Shown here piece after piece: positions 16,876-27,095 of a stretch of DNA of 64,000 bases (position 1 is its first letter; every line of letters begins with the position of its first letter). Origin of the DNA: JBBIWA01 sp037439425. GTDB lineage: Bacteria; Acidobacteriota; Blastocatellia; RBC074. The stretch spans positions 1 through 64,000 of the forward strand of contig JBBIWA010000009.1 of assembly GCA_037439425.1 (NCBI GenBank), in the 5' to 3' direction. The notes beneath the pieces are model-generated. The model ran no database searches. It was given only the letters and a program-made list of their open reading frames with translations, and was not told the origin of the DNA. The translations under genes were made by a program, and so were the position numbers.

Positions 16876-17946
16876 ATGAAAGTCATCTGCCCGAAATGCC
16901 AAGCTGAGAATCAGGTTCAGACCACACCATATTCTCCAACACGCATTCCTTGCGCTCGCTGCGCGAGCATGATCGAGGTTAGGTTGGGTCAAGGACTCAA
17001 GAGTGAGCAAGGAGGTGGCCAGACAGCGCCCCCGCCGCTGGCCGCCAGAATAAGCCAAGATCAGCCTTTCACTCACCGTAGTGACCCTTATGCGACCCAA
17101 CTGGACCCGGAGTTAGATGAGATCCTGGATATTCCACGAATCTCTTATAGCGGCTCTCCCCCAAACACGCAGACGCCTGTCTTTGAGGATGTATTTGCTA
17201 CTCCAGCCTACACTACGGAAGCAACGGAGGCCGTCAGCACACCACCGCCAGAAGTCCGAGCCGAAGCCCCACCCAGGGCCAATAGTCGCTACTCGCCATC
17301 CGATCCACAGCCTGTGGGCTGGCCGGTGCTGCCAGAAGATTCGTTCGAGTTTCGCCGTTCTCCTGGCATGAGGAGATCAAGCAACCTTTTTCTTCGGGTC
17401 TCGCTCATCGTGCTGCTCTTTAGCGGACTTGGGGCTGTGGCCTGGTACTTCCTCGGCGATCTGTTCATCCAGCGCAACGCCAAGGACCAGCTAGCTTCTG
17501 CTACACCCCATACGGCCCAATCTCCTGGTAGTTCGGCCCCGAACGCTTCAGCAGAAGACCCAGTCTCAAAACCCGAGGCAGAGAGCAAACAGCCTGCAGC
17601 CCTTTCCCCAACGGCTTCACACTCTGCTAAAGGTGAGAAGATCGAGATCTCCGTGCAGGAATCTCAACCCTCGCCGAAGGGGCATGCAGTCAATCAAAGC
17701 GAAGGCAGTTTGACCTTGCAGGTCGGCTCTTTCCCTGACGCTGCAGAAGCTAACAAGCGCGTCGAACACTTGAAGGCCAAAGGCATTACAGCGCGGGTGG
17801 TGATGGCTCAGCTTCCTGGGCGTGGCACCTGGCACCGGGTTCAGATCGGCCGCTTCGTCACTCGCGAGGAAGCAGATCGCTATGGGAAACAGTTGCGGGC
17901 TAAGGGAGACATTCAAGACTTCATCGTCACCGGATACCAGCAGTAG
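16876..17946 (+). CDS. Zinc-ribbon, transmembrane, SPOR-domain protein
   Basis: A 356-aa protein in three parts. Residues 1-35 form an MJ0042-like zinc ribbon (CPKC and CARC pairs). A Pro/Ser-rich linker leads to a single membrane helix (FLRVSLIVLLFSGLGAVAWY, about 173-192). A C-terminal SPOR domain (about 275-356) begins LTLQVGSFPDAAEA and includes VQIGRFVTREEA. SPOR domains bind peptidoglycan lacking stem peptides, often at division sites, so the protein likely spans the membrane with the zinc ribbon in the cytoplasm. It is followed by an amidase and an actin-like gene, which together suggest a cell-wall remodelling unit. Confidence 0.85.
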   Translation: MKVICPKCQAENQVQTTPYSPTRIPCARCASMIEVRLGQGLKSEQGGGQTAPPPLAARISQDQPFTHRSDPYATQLDPELDEILDIPRISYSGSPPNTQTPVFEDVFATPAYTTEATEAVSTPPPEVRAEAPPRANSRYSPSDPQPVGWPVLPEDSFEFRRSPGMRRSSNLFLRVSLIVLLFSGLGAVAWYFLGDLFIQRNAKDQLASATPHTAQSPGSSAPNASAEDPVSKPEAESKQPAALSPTASHSAKGEKIEISVQESQPSPKGHAVNQSEGSLTLQVGSFPDAAEANKRVEHLKAKGITARVVMAQLPGRGTWHRVQIGRFVTREEADRYGKQLRAKGDIQDFIVTGYQQ

Positions 17947-18018
17947 AAAGGCTCCCCATCGAGGGCCTCAAATTTGACGTCCCATTTTGATGAGGCCCAC
18001 CGAGCGCCAGGGAAGACT

Positions 18019-19497
18019 ATGATTAGGAAAACAGCCGCGGATACGACCCTGATCTATACCAAGATCGTCGAGCATTACGCGCAGCTTTTTGAGCGCCCTG
18101 AAGCCCGCCTCCGGTTTCTCAACAACACCCTGGCCCGGCAGACTGCCTTACAGCAGCAGTTGTGCCACTCGCTGCGGCGCTTTGCCTTTATCCAGCACAC
18201 TCGCCTCTACCAGTGGCTGCTGGAGATGAGGCTCTACTATCTCATCTTTGAAGAACTGAAGCGGCTGCAGCCCACCTTGTCTGAGCAGCATCAACAAAGC
18301 CTGCAGCAGATTAAAGTGCCATTTCAGGTACGGTTGGTTTCTCTCTGTTACCAACTGCGCTACGCCTTCTACGGTGTTGGCATCGCGCTGGCAGGAGTGG
18401 CACTCATCGGGCTTTACTTAACAGTCAGCTGGTCAATGCAACGCATCAATGAGTATCTGGCCAGACGGTATCAACAATCACCGCAGCCGGCTAGTTTCCC
18501 TGGGCAAAACACGGCCATTGCCGGGACCAAGATTGACTTTCTGCCAGACTACCGTCCCGAAAAGGTGTGGCTGGTCGAAAAGAAGAGCAACTACGAATAC
18601 TACAGCAATGGCGGCCAGATCCTGACTGACTACACGACCGATAATCGCCCGCGCGCTTATTACCCTCTCCTGCGAGGGGCGGAGCGGGCTGAAGCTCGTC
18701 TCTCTGACAAGATCGTGGGGATTGTCTACCATACTTCGGAAAATCATATGGTCCCCTTCACTGCAGCCAACAATCACTCGATCAAGACGCGGACGCAATA
18801 CCTGCTCGAATATGTGCAAGAGAATAAGTCCTACAACTATGTGGTTGACCGCGTCGGCAAGATCTATCGAATCGTTCGTGATGAGCATGCAGCCAATCAC
18901 GCTGGCCATTCGATTTGGGCTGATCAGCGCCATGTTTACGTGGGTCTCAATGACAGCTTTCTCGGAGTCTGCTTCGAATCGAGCAGCCGCTCGCTGGGTG
19001 AGCCTCTGACCGAAGCTCAGCTCATCGCGGGGCGCGCGCTGACGGCCATTCTGCGCAGTCGTTATCACATTGACGACGCCAATTGCGTGACGCACGGTTT
19101 GGTCTCGGTCAATCCCAGCAATATGATGATCGCTTATCACTATGACTGGGTGCGCAACTTTCCATTTCAGGCCATGGGCTTGTCAGATAAGTATCAGGTC
19201 GCTCCGGCTAGCATCAGCGAATTCGGTTTCACTTATGATGAAGAGACTCTCCACAAGCTCGGCGGAGCGACGTGGCCTGGAGTAGCACTAGCGGAAGAGG
19301 AATTTAAGAGTCGCGCTGTGCGCCTGAATCTGAGTCCAGAGGAACTGCGCCGCCGCCTGCGCGAGCTCTATCGCCAACAGTATGAGTTGACCCGCAAACT
19401 GCGCCAGGAAACTTCGCTCGCTCCGGAGCAGGCGCAGGTCGCTTCCGAAACGGCGCTGGCTCAACGGGCAGCAGAAAGCGGCGCCAATGGCAAGTAA
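18019..19497 (+). CDS. Membrane-anchored PGRP/amidase_2 N-acetylmuramoyl-L-alanine amidase-like protein
   Basis: A 492-aa protein. An N-terminal helical region of about 115 residues precedes a membrane helix (117-136, GVGIALAGVALIGLYL). The amidase_2/PGRP domain follows: IVGIVYHTSENH with the first zinc His, YNYVVDRVGKIYRI, HAGHSIW, HVYVGLNDSFLGVCFE, and NCVTHGLVSVNPSN with YHYDW late in the domain. The third zinc ligand is not certain. A charged coiled-coil tail ends the protein. The ATG at 18019 with GGGAAG upstream is preferred to a TTG at 17974. It probably cleaves or binds peptidoglycan outside the membrane. Confidence 0.82.
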   Translation: MIRKTAADTTLIYTKIVEHYAQLFERPEARLRFLNNTLARQTALQQQLCHSLRRFAFIQHTRLYQWLLEMRLYYLIFEELKRLQPTLSEQHQQSLQQIKVPFQVRLVSLCYQLRYAFYGVGIALAGVALIGLYLTVSWSMQRINEYLARRYQQSPQPASFPGQNTAIAGTKIDFLPDYRPEKVWLVEKKSNYEYYSNGGQILTDYTTDNRPRAYYPLLRGAERAEARLSDKIVGIVYHTSENHMVPFTAANNHSIKTRTQYLLEYVQENKSYNYVVDRVGKIYRIVRDEHAANHAGHSIWADQRHVYVGLNDSFLGVCFESSSRSLGEPLTEAQLIAGRALTAILRSRYHIDDANCVTHGLVSVNPSNMMIAYHYDWVRNFPFQAMGLSDKYQVAPASISEFGFTYDEETLHKLGGATWPGVALAEEEFKSRAVRLNLSPEELRRRLRELYRQQYELTRKLRQETSLAPEQAQVASETALAQRAAESGANGK

Positions 19498-19624
19498 CTC
19501 AGTGGGCAATGGACAGCTGGACTACCATCATCGGCCAGCTCTCTTCATTTGCTTACCACTCATCGAGAGAGGCTGTGGTCGTCCAGGTGGGTTGCCCCAG
19601 CAAAAACACCCCAACGGAGGAACG

Positions 19625-20662
19625 ATGGAAAAGAAGAATCAGGTCCCGGCATTCTCAGAACAGGATCTCCCCAGCAATGAAGCCAACGCGCTTGGTCTCG
19701 ACATCGGCACCAGCCGGATCGTGCTCGCTGCTGGTCCTAACGGGCATGGAGCGCAGTCCCAACTCAATGCTTTCGTCTCGGTTCCCTACTCGAAGATGAC
19801 CGAGTCCATCTTGCAGCAAAACAAGATGATCTATTACCGCAATGGCAAGGAGCTTTTCGTCTACGGCAATGACTCGGAGCGCTTCGCCAGCTTCTTCAAT
19901 GCTGTCCCACGCCGCCCCATGCAACACGGGGTGCTCAATCCACAAGAGGTTATGGGACAGCAGATCATTCAGGCGATCATCGAAAAGCTCGTGCCGCGCG
20001 CGCGCCAAAATGAATTGATCTGCTTCAGCATCCCCGGCAAAGGTGAAGGCGCCGATACCAATCTCGTCTACCACGAAGCCATGCTCAAGAACATGCTTCA
20101 GGGGCTGGGCTATGAGGCCAGGGCGGTCAATGAAGGGCTGGCGGTGGTCTTTGCTGAATTGCAGGATGAAAACTTCACCGGCATCGGCATCAGCTGTGGC
20201 GGCGGCATGTGTAACGTCTGCGTCTCGTTCCTGTCTGTTCCCATGCTCGCCTTCAGCATCCCGAAGGCGGGCGACTACATTGACACGAGCGTGGCTGCCG
20301 TGGTGGATGAAACGGCTACCCGCGTGCGGTTGATTAAAGAGGAGTCCCTGGATCTGTCGCGTCAACCGAAGGACAAGATCATGGGCGCGCTCCACATCTA
20401 CTACGAGGACGTGTTGCAGTCGCTGATTGCGGCGCTGCGCGATGCCTTCGAAGGCTCGCGCCATCTGCCGAAGTTGGATCGTCCCATTCCGATAGTCCTC
20501 TCCGGTGGCACGGCTAAACCGCGCGGCTTTTTGCAAAAGTTCGAGAGCTTGCTCAAGGCGAGCAACTTCCCCATCCAGATCTCTGACATTCGCCTGGCCA
20601 GCGACCCGCTCACGGCGACAGCGCGCGGCTGCTACATCGCAGCCATGTCAGAAGTGAGATAG
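19625..20662 (+). CDS. Actin-like ATPase domain protein
   Basis: A 345-aa protein with the actin/Hsp70 ATPase fold. Phosphate loop 1 is LGLDIGTSRIVLA, phosphate loop 2 is GIGISCGGGMCNVCV, and the adenosine motif is IPIVLSGGTAKPRGF. Regions between (KAGDYIDTSVA) match the MreB/ParM/FtsA superfamily, but the sequence fits none of those closely. GGAGG lies 4-5 bases before the ATG at 19625; the longer frame to 19487 is not needed. It follows the SPOR and amidase genes in the same direction. A filament or switch directing wall enzymes is a reasonable guess, not shown. Confidence 0.8.
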   Translation: MEKKNQVPAFSEQDLPSNEANALGLDIGTSRIVLAAGPNGHGAQSQLNAFVSVPYSKMTESILQQNKMIYYRNGKELFVYGNDSERFASFFNAVPRRPMQHGVLNPQEVMGQQIIQAIIEKLVPRARQNELICFSIPGKGEGADTNLVYHEAMLKNMLQGLGYEARAVNEGLAVVFAELQDENFTGIGISCGGGMCNVCVSFLSVPMLAFSIPKAGDYIDTSVAAVVDETATRVRLIKEESLDLSRQPKDKIMGALHIYYEDVLQSLIAALRDAFEGSRHLPKLDRPIPIVLSGGTAKPRGFLQKFESLLKASNFPIQISDIRLASDPLTATARGCYIAAMSEVR

Positions 20663-20721
20663 AGGCTCAGACTTCACTCATCAGGCTGAGGTCCGAAGAC
20701 TAAGGTCTGAGACCTGATGCT

Positions 20722-22824
<2,103 letters not shown>

Positions 22825-22825
22825 G

Positions 22826-24271
22826 ATGAGCGAACCTAAAATTCTCATTGTGGATGACGAAGAGGCGGCGCGCTATGGGATGCGCCGCGCGCTGAAAAAC
22901 TATCAGCTTCGCGAAGCGGCCAATGTAGATCAGGCGCGCCAGATTGTAGCCAGCGATGTGCCCGATCTGGTCCTGCTCGATATCAATCTACCGGGCAGAA
23001 GTGGCCTTGAGTATCTGCGTGAACTGGTGGCTTCAGAAGAGCCGCCGCTGGTCATCATGATCACCGCCTACGGCTCGGAGCGAACAGCGGTCGAGGCGAT
23101 CAAGGCTGGAGCCTATGATTATCTGGCCAAACCTTACGAGATAGATGAGCTGCGCCTGGTGGTCAAGAACGCGCTCGAGACGCGCCTCTTGCGTCGTGAA
23201 AATGAGCGATTGCGGGAGGAATTGAAGGCCACGCGTGGCCTTGGCGCTTTGCTTGGCACGAGCGAACCGATGCGTCGCGTCTGCGATTTGATCACCAAGG
23301 TCGCCGCCACTGATGTGAGTGTCCTGATTTGCGGCGAATCAGGCACCGGCAAGGAACTGGTGGCGCGAGCCATCCACGAGCAGAGCGCACACCGCCGCAG
23401 CGGCGCGTTTGTCGCTATGAACTGCGCGGCGCTGCCTTCAGAACTGATCGAATCGGAACTCTTCGGCCACGAACGCGGCGCCTTCACTGGCGCGGTCACG
23501 CAGCGCAAAGGCAAATTCGAGCTGGCCCACGGGGGCACAATCTTTCTCGATGAGATCGGCGATATGAGCTTGACGACGCAGGCCAAGCTGCTGCGCGTTC
23601 TTGAAGAGCGCCAGATCGAACGGCTCGGAGCTTCGCGCCCTACCCCTGTGGATGTGCGCGTCATCAGCGCCACCAATCGCGAGTTGGAGGCAGCCATCGC
23701 CGCCGAAAGTTTCCGGCCAGACCTATATTACCGGTTGCGCGTCGTTCAGATTGATCTGCCACCATTGCGCGAGCGAGCGGAAGACATTCCACTGCTAGCA
23801 GAACACTTCTTGCAAGCTTATGCGACAAAGTATCATTTGAAATGCACCCAGATCAGTCACGAAGCGATGGCGCGGCTGGTGGCCTACGAGTGGCCGGGAA
23901 ATGTGCGCTAATTGCGCAACGTCATCGAACGCGGCGCGGTGCTGGCTGAAGGGACGACGCTGCGAGTGGCAGACTTGCCCGAAGAGATTAAAGCCAGACG
24001 AGCCGAGCCTGTCTTCCGCCGGACCGAAGCGCCGATGCGCGAGGTGCGTGAAAGCTTGAGCGTGCCTTACCTGGCCGACTTCCGCCAGGCACGGTGCGAG
24101 TTCGAGCGCGCCTATCTGGAACGCTGTCTGGCTGAAACTGGCGGCAACGTAACGCGCGCAGCCGAGCGCATCGGCATGCACCGTCAAAGCTTGCAGCAGA
24201 AGCTCAAAGACCTGGGCCTGACGCGCCGCTACGTGGCAGAGGATGAGCTGCCAGATTCAGACGAAGCTTGA
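22826..24271 (+). pseudogene. NtrC-type sigma54 response regulator with in-frame stop
   Basis: The receiver domain has Asp52 (LLDINLPG) and Lys102. The AAA+ domain has Walker A GESGTGKE (170-177), GAFTGA (218-223) for sigma54 contact and Walker B GGTIFLDEIGD. The frame stops at TAA (23909-23911) inside the conserved WPGNVREL motif, exactly where GAA for Glu is expected. It then continues as LRNVIERGAVLAEG and ends in a Fis-type DNA-binding helix (GNVTRAAERIGMHRQSLQQK). Truncation would remove DNA binding. Its partner kinase is also interrupted. Full length would be about 481 aa. Confidence 0.87.
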
Positions 24272-24384
24272 TGGATCAGCCCCAAACTCCATCCCCTTCT
24301 GCTGCCATTTGCCCTGCTGCTGTTTTGCAGCTATATTAAGCCTCTCCATCACTGGCAATTCCAATCTCAACCCAGGAGGAAGAA

Positions 24385-25437
24385 GTGCTGAGAACCAACA
24401 ACCGGGATCTGCGATGGCGACTGACTGGCGCGGGCTTGATTTTCGCGCTGGTGGCAACCACTTGTTTCGGTTTCGTTTCTGCGGCTGACGTCACGATGAA
24501 AACTGTTCCCTACAAAGGCTGGAATAACAATTTACAACTCTCCAATGGCACGGTTGAGCTGATCATTACACTCGAGGTTGGGCCTCGCATCATCCGTTAC
24601 GGTTTCGTAGGCGAGACCAATGTCTTCAAAGAGTATGATGAACAGATGGGCAAATCGGGCGAATCCACCTGGATGATTCGCGGTGGGCATCGCCTCTGGC
24701 ATGCGCCCGAAGACCTGACGCGCACTTACGCGCTCGACAATTCACCGATCAAATACGAAAAGCTCAGCGAGTCGAGCGCACGCGTCATTCAACCAGTTGA
24801 ATCCAGCACCGGGATTCAGAAAGAGATGGACATTACGCTCGATCCCAACAGCTCGCGCGTGAGTGTGGTGCACCGGCTGCGCAATACTGGGTTGTGGGAG
24901 GTTGAGCTCGCGCCGTGGGCATTGTCGGTGATGGCTCCCGGGGGCGTGGCGATTATTCCACTGCCAGAGAAGATCGCGCATCCGGGATCGGTGCCGCCAG
25001 GACAAAAGCCTGATTTGCGCGGACTGCTCCCCAACCAACAGATGATTATCTGGCCTTACACTGATCTGGCCGACGCGCGCTGGCGCTGGGGCAGCAGATA
25101 CATCGTGCTCAGGCAAGACAAAACCAAAGGACCAACAAAAACTGGATTAGCGCTCAAGACCGGCTGGGCAGCTTATCTGCGCGACGGTTACCTGTTCGTC
25201 AAACGTTATGATTACAAGGACGGCCACCACTACCCCGATTACGGGTGCAACTTTGAAACCTTCACCAATCAGGATATGCTAGAGGTAGAATCGCTCGGAC
25301 CACTGACGCGCATTGCGCCGGGCCACAGCGTTGAGCACACAGAACAGTGGTGGCTCTTCAAAAATATTCCCCATGACACTTCCGACGCGGGCATTGATGC
25401 CAATATCAGACCGCGGGTGGAGGCGGTCTTGAAATAG
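24385..25437 (+). CDS. DUF4380 family secreted protein
   Basis: A 350-aa protein with a signal peptide (GLIFALVATTCFGFVSA, cut near residue 33) and a beta-rich body of the DUF4380/galactose mutarotase-like type. Marks include LEVGPRIIRYGFVG near the start, GGHRLWHAPED, and late YGCNFETFTNQDMLEVESLGP. Mutarotase-like folds bind sugars, so a carbohydrate-related role outside the cytoplasm is possible. The GTG start has AGGAGG 6 bases upstream. It stands between the broken two-component system and thiG. Confidence 0.78.
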   Translation: MLRTNNRDLRWRLTGAGLIFALVATTCFGFVSAADVTMKTVPYKGWNNNLQLSNGTVELIITLEVGPRIIRYGFVGETNVFKEYDEQMGKSGESTWMIRGGHRLWHAPEDLTRTYALDNSPIKYEKLSESSARVIQPVESSTGIQKEMDITLDPNSSRVSVVHRLRNTGLWEVELAPWALSVMAPGGVAIIPLPEKIAHPGSVPPGQKPDLRGLLPNQQMIIWPYTDLADARWRWGSRYIVLRQDKTKGPTKTGLALKTGWAAYLRDGYLFVKRYDYKDGHHYPDYGCNFETFTNQDMLEVESLGPLTRIAPGHSVEHTEQWWLFKNIPHDTSDAGIDANIRPRVEAVLK

Positions 25438-25501
25438 TCCTCCTGCGCCTTTAGTCGAACCAGTGGCTGAGAAGCGGAGGTCGAGGACAACACCATCAGT
25501 T

Positions 25502-26281
25502 ATGTCACACGATAAACTTGTTATCGCTGGACGCGAGTTTCGCTCGCGTCTGATTGTGGGCACAGGGAAGTACCGGACCAATGAAGAGATGGTTGAAGCC
25601 TTTGAGCGCAGCGGCGCGGAGATGATCACAGTCGCCGTGCGCCGTGTCAATCTGACTGACCGCTCGCAACCTTCCCTGCTCGATTATATTGATCTCAAAA
25701 AATATTCGCTGCTGCCGAACACGGCTGGTTGTTACACCGTTGATGAAGCGGTCAGAACGGCGCGGCTCGCGCGCGAAGTAGGGCTCTCAGATTGGGTCAA
25801 GGTTGAAGTCATCGGAGATCAAAAGACACTCTTTCCAGACAACGAAGCTACGCTCGAAGCTACGCGCATTCTGGTCAAGGAAGGCTTCACCGTGCTGCCA
25901 TACTTCAATGACGATTTAATTATGGCGCGCAAGCTGATTGAGGCAGGCGCCGCAGCCGTTATGCCGCTGGCCGCGCCCATTGGCTCTGGCATGGGGATCC
26001 AGAACTTCCTGAACTTGCGCATTATGCGTGAGGAGATTCACCAGGTCCCGATCATCGTGGATGCGGGCGTGGGCACGGCCTCTGATGTCTGTATTGCGAT
26101 GGAGATGGGTGTAGACGGCATCCTGATGAACACGGCGATTGCGGAAGCCAAGAATCCAGGCCAGATGGCTGAAGCGATGAGGCTGGCTATTGAAGCAGGC
26201 CGGCTGGCTTACCTGGCCGGGCGCATGCCCAAGCGGCTTTACGCCAGCGCCAGCAGCCCCCTCGCAGGTGTGATTCGATAA
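25502..26281 (+). CDS. thiG: Thiazole synthase ThiG
   Basis: Forms the thiazole phosphate part of thiamine from 1-deoxyxylulose 5-phosphate, dehydroglycine and ThiS-thiocarboxylate, in the cytoplasm. Marks are FRSRLIVGTGKY, VAVRRVNL, LLPNTAGC, WVKVEVIGD (Schiff-base Lys), LPYFNDD, MPLAAPIGSG and IIVDAGVGTASD. The 259-aa length is usual. A GTG at 25463 would add 13 residues not seen in the family. No other thiamine gene and no visible TPP riboswitch lies beside it, so the partners must be elsewhere. Confidence 0.95.
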   Translation: MSHDKLVIAGREFRSRLIVGTGKYRTNEEMVEAFERSGAEMITVAVRRVNLTDRSQPSLLDYIDLKKYSLLPNTAGCYTVDEAVRTARLAREVGLSDWVKVEVIGDQKTLFPDNEATLEATRILVKEGFTVLPYFNDDLIMARKLIEAGAAAVMPLAAPIGSGMGIQNFLNLRIMREEIHQVPIIVDAGVGTASDVCIAMEMGVDGILMNTAIAEAKNPGQMAEAMRLAIEAGRLAYLAGRMPKRLYASASSPLAGVIR

Positions 26282-26542
26282 GACCAAGGCAAGTCCGTAT
26301 GCTCTCTGACTCGGGTATCCGCACTCCATAGCCTCTCAATTGCAGCGAGGAGACGAGCAACCTCTGCCTGCCACCGGTTTGTCGGAGATCAATCTTCTAT
26401 CGCTCAATCCCTGATTATTGGAAGAGCAAGACCTATCTTATCTTACACTGTCTCTTTAATGATCATTGACCTTGTATTACAGACAGCAGAAAATAACATT
26501 TGCGGGAGTTCTTGAGAGAGTTGTGCTTGAAGAGGCGAAGCT

Positions 26543-26710
26543 ATGAGACAAGTAATCATCCATCCTGGCGAAGACGGTGTCTGAATGGCTGAATGCCCTG
26601 GTTTGGCTGGGCGCATCAGTCAGGGGCAAACCAAGGGAGGCGATTGAGGGATATATTGCTGCGCTATGCGCTAGGAGAAGACAATCTACCCGAGGAGTCA
26701 TTGATGTCGC
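26543..26710 (+). pseudogene. HicB-like antitoxin (UPF0150), broken
   Basis: The first frame reads MRQVIIHPGEDG, then a TGA stands where the family has Trp (EDGYWVAECP), then MAECPGLAGRISQGQTK. A second frame continues EAIEGYIAAL and a third EDNLPEES, so at least two indels have occurred. HicB proteins pair with the HicA mRNA nuclease toxin or exist alone as small regulators. No HicA gene is recognisable beside it. It is followed directly by hairpin repeat units. Confidence 0.75.
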
Positions 26711-26990
26711 TTGGGCGACACCCTGAAAGCTATCAACATCCTGGGAGCGCACGCTCGCGAGCGTGCAGGATTTTCAGTCTTAACGAGCACGCAAGGATGC
26801 GTGCGCTCCTAGGGATTTTCCGCAGGAGTCGTTGATGTTGTCCCGGACGACGCCCTCAGATGACGAAAACCTCACGAGCGCACGCTTGCGAGCGTGCTTG
26901 GTCTTCGGTAATGGCTTGCTTAACGAAGGCAGGCCCGCAAGGATGCGTGCGCTCCTAGGGATTTTCCGCAGGAGGAGCAGTTCGAAACAT
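26711..26990. repeat. Two copies of a large hairpin repeat (GCGAGCGTGC family)
   Basis: Each unit contains GAGCGCACGCTTGCGAGCGTGC (26745-26766 and 26876-26897), a variable middle, and GCAAGGATGCGTGCGCTCCT followed by AGGGATTTTCCGCAGGAG. GGAGTCGTTGATGTCG-like leaders precede each unit. Related units lie at 31811-32036 and 53930-54034. The inner arms are self-complementary and would form hairpins. Confidence 0.7.
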
Positions 26991-27095
26991 TAGTGGTAGC
27001 CGTATGCGCAAATCGCCAAGACCCTATGGATGTGAATGCGCCGAAGCAGTTAGCAAGATTAGTTGCTACCTAGGGCAACGGTAAGGTTGAACACC

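Noticed and set aside
19655..20536. Minus-strand open frame of 293 codons
   Set aside because: It is antisense to the actin-like gene and has no recognisable domain.
25438..25501. TPP riboswitch before thiG
   Set aside because: The spacing is only 64 bases and the conserved CTGAGA and ACCTGAT-like boxes are absent.
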